Below, one piece after another: positions 60,001-64,000 of a stretch of 64,000 bases of DNA. Within the stretch, counting starts at the first letter, position 1; every line of letters starts with the position of its first letter. The translations under genes and the position numbers were made by a program. The notes under the pieces were generated by a model. It was not told the origin of the DNA. It searched no databases and worked only from the letters and a program-made list of their open reading frames with translations. This DNA comes from Halichondria panicea (lineage: Eukaryota; Porifera; Demospongiae; Suberitida; Halichondriidae): assembly GCF_963675165.1 (NCBI RefSeq), contig NC_087388.1:6109651-6173650 (forward strand), in the 5' to 3' direction.

Positions 60001-62533
60001 AACTTTTCTAGTCACTTTTCTTATTTCCCCCTCTACTTCAAAATCATATATGACACCCTGGAGGGAAATTCAGAGAGTCTGCTTCAACCATTTCCTATAT
60101 ATGCCACATTCTGTAGTCACAGCTGATGAACCTGATTCAGGTATTTTATTGTTAAGTTAGTGATATAGCCCAGGACTTTCCCATGCAATTGTATACACAA
60201 TCCAACAATCCAAAATTTGATTAATTGACCTCCTGTCCTTGCTAACCCTGTGTTCCCTCCCCCCACCACACACAGGGGTATAGAAAACTTTATAGGGAAC
60301 TGCATAATTATAAACTAGTCAGTCATAAAATAGTGCTTGTTTCTATTATTTTATCAGTACATGTATTACTTTAGTAGGTATTCCTGAGTTACCTACCATT
60401 GATGACAGAGGGATACTATTGGACCCATTAGAGGACCCTCCTGATGACACTGAAGAGAGAGACCCAGAGGACCTCAGAGCAGCTGTAACAAGTCCACAGG
60501 AGACCCCGACAGGTATATGATTGGAAATAATACTGCCTTGTGATTATCAGGAGATAAAACAATTGTAGTTGATACATTTGAGGGACGATTGCTGCAAACC
60601 TTCCAAAGTGGAGAATTTGAACAAACCATTGAGCTTCTATCTCAGGCTGAAAGTCATTCCATTGATCTGAGAGGCGTGTCTGATGCAGACGGTAAAACTC
60701 TCCTTCATCTTGCTTGTCGCAAAAACTGGATGGACTGGAAGAGTATTGTGCGTAGCCTCATTGAAAAGCACCATTGCGATGTTGCAGCAGTGGATGAAGA
60801 TGGGAACACGCCCCTTCATGAGGCATGTCAATGTGGCAATCTCCCATCCATAGAGTATCTGCTTAGCTTACCGACTTGTAATCTTGATGCAATTAACAAG
60901 CACGACTACACTGGACTGAGAATGGCCCTTAAGGTAAAGGACAAACCAACTGTAAGATATCTTCTAGCGACAGGACGAGTTGATCCTAGAAAAGGTAGCC
61001 CACGCGGTCATACATACTCAGAATTACTTGCAATGAATCAGCTCCAACCACAACCACAAGATTATGATGGCTCAGCTCTTCAAATGGTGATCCAGTTTGT
61101 AGAATGCATGGAGGGTAGCAATCATGTTCGCCAACCGTTCACTTCTTACTGCTTGCTTGACACACTCCACAAGATTTTGAGCAATCGTGATCAAGTTTCA
61201 ATCACTGCAATAGTACACCACATCAAAGATAAGATGTTACCTCTTCCAGAAAAAACGGACAAGATTTATGATCTGCTTATTGATATTCAAACCCTGTCAG
61301 ACGAGTTTGACATACGTGGGGACTATGAGTTTGGGGAAGTTCAAATCATAAAGAAAGGTATGAGTAGCTAATTATTATAATGGACACAAATCTTTACACA
61401 CAATACTTCACAGGAGAGAGGTCTGTACCTCGAAATGTTGAGGTTCTAGCTGATAGCACCAGGATTGAAGATCAGGATACACCTGACTACTACTCTGATG
61501 CAAGCGATGAAGTACCCTTTATCAGCCGTCGCCAGGTATAATTATACTGCATGAATGACATACACCTATTCTTGCGTGCATTTTTTTCTTATCTGGTCCA
61601 CAGAGCCTGAGATGTAGTGCAACAACAACAAAAAAATCAGCATATATAATATTCTGCCTTATTGGTTATAGTTTGTTTGCTCTCTTCTTAACTCTTGCAA
61701 TCAGAGAACCAATGCACTATTCAGTCGTTGGTACCACCAGTGTGGTGCAAATTCACCGGCAATCTGTGCCACTGATTTCCGGTAATGACTTATCCATTAT
61801 GAGGCTCACAGAGACCGGAGCAGACCTAGTCCCTATTACCTTCTATTCGTTAAGCAGTTGTTCGTCTCATGAATCTTTCGTAGACGTCAAGATCAATGAG
61901 ACAGTGACTGTAAACTTTGGCTCGACTAATAAGAGCAGGGCTGTTACTGAATTGTATCTGGTGAGACACACTACATTGACAGTAGATATCACCACTGACG
62001 TCATACCAACCTATGCAACCAATCATTGTGTTGCATTTCTCCTTGTTTTTGACAAGTTAGACAAGTTCTTAAGCTTCACTTTAAGCTCATTTTTAGTCGA
62101 AGAATTCTATTACAAAGAATGTATTGTTAATGAACAATTACAGATGAAGATCTTGACATTCGACAAACCATCGTACTACTATATCGGTGTGTACACGGAC
62201 ATTCCCACTGAAGCTACTACTTTCTCTTTACACTTTCTCGGAACGTATCTTCAATACGACATTTCAAAAGGGAATGCTGTGTGCTCTATAAACTCTATTG
62301 AAATTTTAAGTTGTGATTTCCCGGATTATATCAACCAGCAAACCTGTATTGTTGGTTCTGTACCACCCGCTATATCTACTGATACACCATTTGGAGTAAC
62401 TGTAAGCTCTTCCGCTATTGCAAACCCTGGTGCAGCTATAGTATATTATTTTATTTCTATAATTTCTATTTTTGTAGTTATAGTGACTAGTGTCGGTCTT
62501 TGTATTTATTTGTGTTCACTTGTTACATGTTAA
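57069..62533 (+). CDS. CARD receptor-like protein with two ankyrin modules
   Basis: Exons, all in frame: 57069-57399 (CARD), 58808-58936, 58986-59792 (ankyrin 1), 60378-60512, 60569-61357 (ankyrin 2), 61414-61535 (acidic) and 61604-62533 (TM, ectodomain, TM), about 1,080 residues. Two further linker exons have decayed: one near 57739-57800 has lost its GT donor and frame, and one near 60050-60140 is split by a MITE and has a 4-nt insertion. As they are phase 1-1 units, leaving them out keeps the frame. Both ankyrin modules have DADGKTLLHLACRKNW, DEDGNTPLHEA and the helical post-ankyrin region. The ectodomain has ITFYSLSSCSSHESF, LLVFDKLDKFLSF, YYYIGVYTDIPTE and CIVGSVPP. A poly(A)-like aataaa lies near 62754. 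It looks functional if the two decayed exons are skipped. Confidence 0.78.
58160..58305. mobile_element. Foldback element (MITE)
   Basis: The inner arms catgggatatattggctcag and ctgagccaatatatcccatg are exact inverted copies, and similarity extends outward through gttgt(t/g)acac. Worn single ends of the same family occur near 38340-38400 and 58690-58750. Confidence 0.8.
59862..60060. mobile_element. 199-bp MITE inserted in a linker exon
   Basis: It begins CAGGGTGTCATA and ends TATGACACCCTG, with the direct repeat gaggg on both sides (59857-59861 and 60061-60065). The sequence left and right of it (ggttatgaggg, aaattcagagagtctg) rejoins into a linker exon homologous to 42420-42500. Confidence 0.8.
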
Positions 62534-62934
62534 TTAATCACAACTTACACTCATCCACTCTTAATTATTGCATAACAGTCTTTGTTCACACTTTGAATTG
62601 TGGTTTAGGCCTCATCTTTGTACTGAAACTCCACCTAGGGGCTCTGCTCCTAGTATGGTTTTGGGCCTCTTTGATTAATTAATGTCAGTTCTGTTTTTGC
62701 TCTAAAAAAATGTCAGTTATTGTTACGCTATTATCTCTAAGAATTTGTTTGAAAATAAACTTCAACTTGTTTTGATAGTCTCTGCTAGTTAGTAGTAGTC
62801 CGACTTTGCCTCAGCCCTGAGCTGCAATTGTTTTTGATTAGACTCGCCTGTTTATATAGGTCTATTGTACAGGAAAGAACTCAATGCTTGAGAAAAGAAA
62901 TAACGTTGCTTTGTTAGTATTATGTTAAACTAAA
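62534..62934. other. 3' flank of the last CARD gene
   Basis: It probably contains the 3' untranslated region, with aaaataaac near 62752. Nothing else is recognised. Confidence 0.45.
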
Positions 62935-63137
62935 TTATATAGTGAATCGTTTCTCTGTTCTCAAAACATGTCTCATCTTATTAACAGTATCACTACATAA
63001 TACTCCTAGCTGACAGCGTCCAATCAGATTGTTCGATTCTTGGAACTTCTGTCCACATTTCTTGAATAGATCCACATATCTGACGTCAGTTGAGGTGGGG
63101 TCAAAGTTCACTCCAAGGTGCTTGTCAAAGCCAAGTC
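62935..63137 (-). other. Exon B: best copy of a recurrent unknown exon
   Basis: The - strand acceptor tctctacag is followed by an open frame: LGFDKHLGVNFDPTSTDVRY, then VDLFKKCGQKFQESNNLIG and VLCSDTVNKMRHVLRTEK. Six weaker copies lie at about 21170, 36560, 44160, 46692, 51920 and 56700, most of them just downstream of an ectodomain gene. The phase is 2 at its start. The domain is not recognised. It may be a 3' exon of a - strand gene whose other exon (exon A) lies near the right edge of the window. Confidence 0.45.
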
Positions 63138-63153
63138 TGTAGAGATAAATAAG

Positions 63154-63363
63154 TACCGTATAGCGGGTTATTTTCAGGGGACAAAATATTTGTGGTTCAG
63201 CAATATTGAGACATTTTGTGGGTAATATTTTCGTGGTTGGAGCTTGCACTGCAGGTAAAGGTAGGCAAGGTCGCTTCATTCGTGGGTAAAATATTCGTGG
63301 TCAGACCTCCAACCACAAAAACCACAAATATTTTTCCCCACGAAAATTACATGCTATACGGTA
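63154..63363. mobile_element. 210-bp MITE with TACCGTATAGC termini
   Basis: It begins TACCGTATAGC and ends GCTATACGGTA, exact inverted termini; internal ccacgaa and ttcgtgg motifs are also mirrored. Related copies are at 40035, 7490 (partial) and 41907 (one end). Confidence 0.85.
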
Positions 63364-64000
63364 GATGAAAAATTAACAAAGGTACCATAATTATAAGGGT
63401 TTCATCTAGTGGGAGGGGCTAGGGGGAACCTTCCCCCCCTAAAATGCTCATCTTCCCCCAAAATGTTTGTATAATAATGACATCATCACATTAGTACTGT
63501 CTATGATGTGCAATATGTAACTAGATCTACTGTGATGCACTAGCATGTAATAGGGGGTGTGGTCAACACATGTGGGAGTGGCCAAACATTTTGCAGCGTG
63601 CGTAAACCTTCCCCCCCAAACTTTTAATCCAAACCCTGATTAGAATGGTACCAACTACGACGTATGCATGGTTGTAGTAGAACAGATTGGTCGATAAACA
63701 ACGTTTCCACAAACTACATGTATGAATGGACTGTAGACTCTATTTCAACTATTATAATAAAGCCACAGGAGTGCACTCCTGATTCTACACAGTAGTTTTA
63801 ACCAATGACCATTTTACTTATCTGATCACAAGCATGCACTATGATTTATTAGGAACACACTGTCAGCAATAATCCTAATACTAGGGCTACAGTATTTGTT
63901 GAACTGAGAGTTACAGACAGCATGTATACATGCATGTATACATGCATGTACACACACGTACGTATAGACCTTCAAGTTATACCTGATCATGCATGTTAGC
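63364..64000. other. Repeated flank at window edge
   Basis: The stretch 63650-64000 is homologous to 8190-8500 and 52170-52500 and ends with gcatgttagc, the exon-A donor end. A mirrored pair of aaccttccccccc strings at about 63428 and 63606 may mark another small element. No complete gene is visible. Confidence 0.5.

Overview
The window is animal nuclear DNA and looks most like a demosponge such as Amphimedon queenslandica. This is an inference from its character: AT-rich, intron-containing genes with short GT-AG introns, many TGCATGCA, CTAGCTAG and ATAATTAT strings, many small inverted-repeat transposons, and death-fold, ankyrin and CGCGKC-domain families of the kind expanded in sponges. I saw no bacterial, viral or organellar genes and no CRISPR.

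The main content is one expanding cluster of a transmembrane, death-fold, receptor-like gene family. Three architectures share a related ectodomain. (1) CARD / linker / ankyrin / linker / TM / ectodomain / TM on the + strand: 32500-36448, 37391-44028, 47896-51257 and 57069-62533, with degraded or partial copies at 17009-20244, 25133-26852 and 52911-56619. (2) CARD / CGCGKC domain / ankyrin / Pro-Ser-acidic linker / TM / ectodomain / TM on the - strand at 3570-8088, with a truncated copy at 62-1829. (3) DEATH / short linkers / TM / ectodomain / C-terminal hydrophobic tail on the - strand at 28005-29697 and 30417-32185, with damaged copies at 10023-11721, 12435-14236, 14879-16660 and 22931-23345. 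All exon junctions were read from GT-AG sites and checked by exon-length arithmetic; internal module exons are almost all phase 1-1.

Layout. 0-9 kb: the two - strand CGCGKC-type copies and a 1,088-bp Mutator-like element with a 9-bp target duplication. 10-16.7 kb: three - strand DEATH genes, all damaged where the first membrane segment begins. 17-20.3 kb: a + strand CARD-ankyrin gene with no membrane part. 20.6-25 kb: an isolated CARD, a DEATH fragment split by a MITE, and a 1.5-kb inverted-repeat element. 25.1-26.9 kb: a CARD pseudogene. 28-32.2 kb: two apparently intact DEATH genes, a block duplicate of 11-14.2 kb, head to head with the intact CARD gene at 32.5 kb. 37-44 kb: a CARD gene with a nonsense codon in its ankyrin exon. 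44-47.9 kb: repeats and MITEs. 47.9-51.3 kb: an intact CARD gene. 52.9-56.6 kb: a CARD relic, a satellite array and an orphan ectodomain exon. 57-62.5 kb: a CARD gene with two ankyrin modules.

Working model (inference): these proteins sit in the membrane with CARD or DEATH plus ankyrin modules in the cytosol and a variable, glycosylated, Cys-containing ectodomain outside, so different ectodomains could feed death-fold signalling. Local block duplication, exon gain and loss, and transposon damage suggest fast birth-and-death evolution, as in immune or self/non-self recognition families. No NACHT or other NTPase, kinase or protease domain was found in the window.
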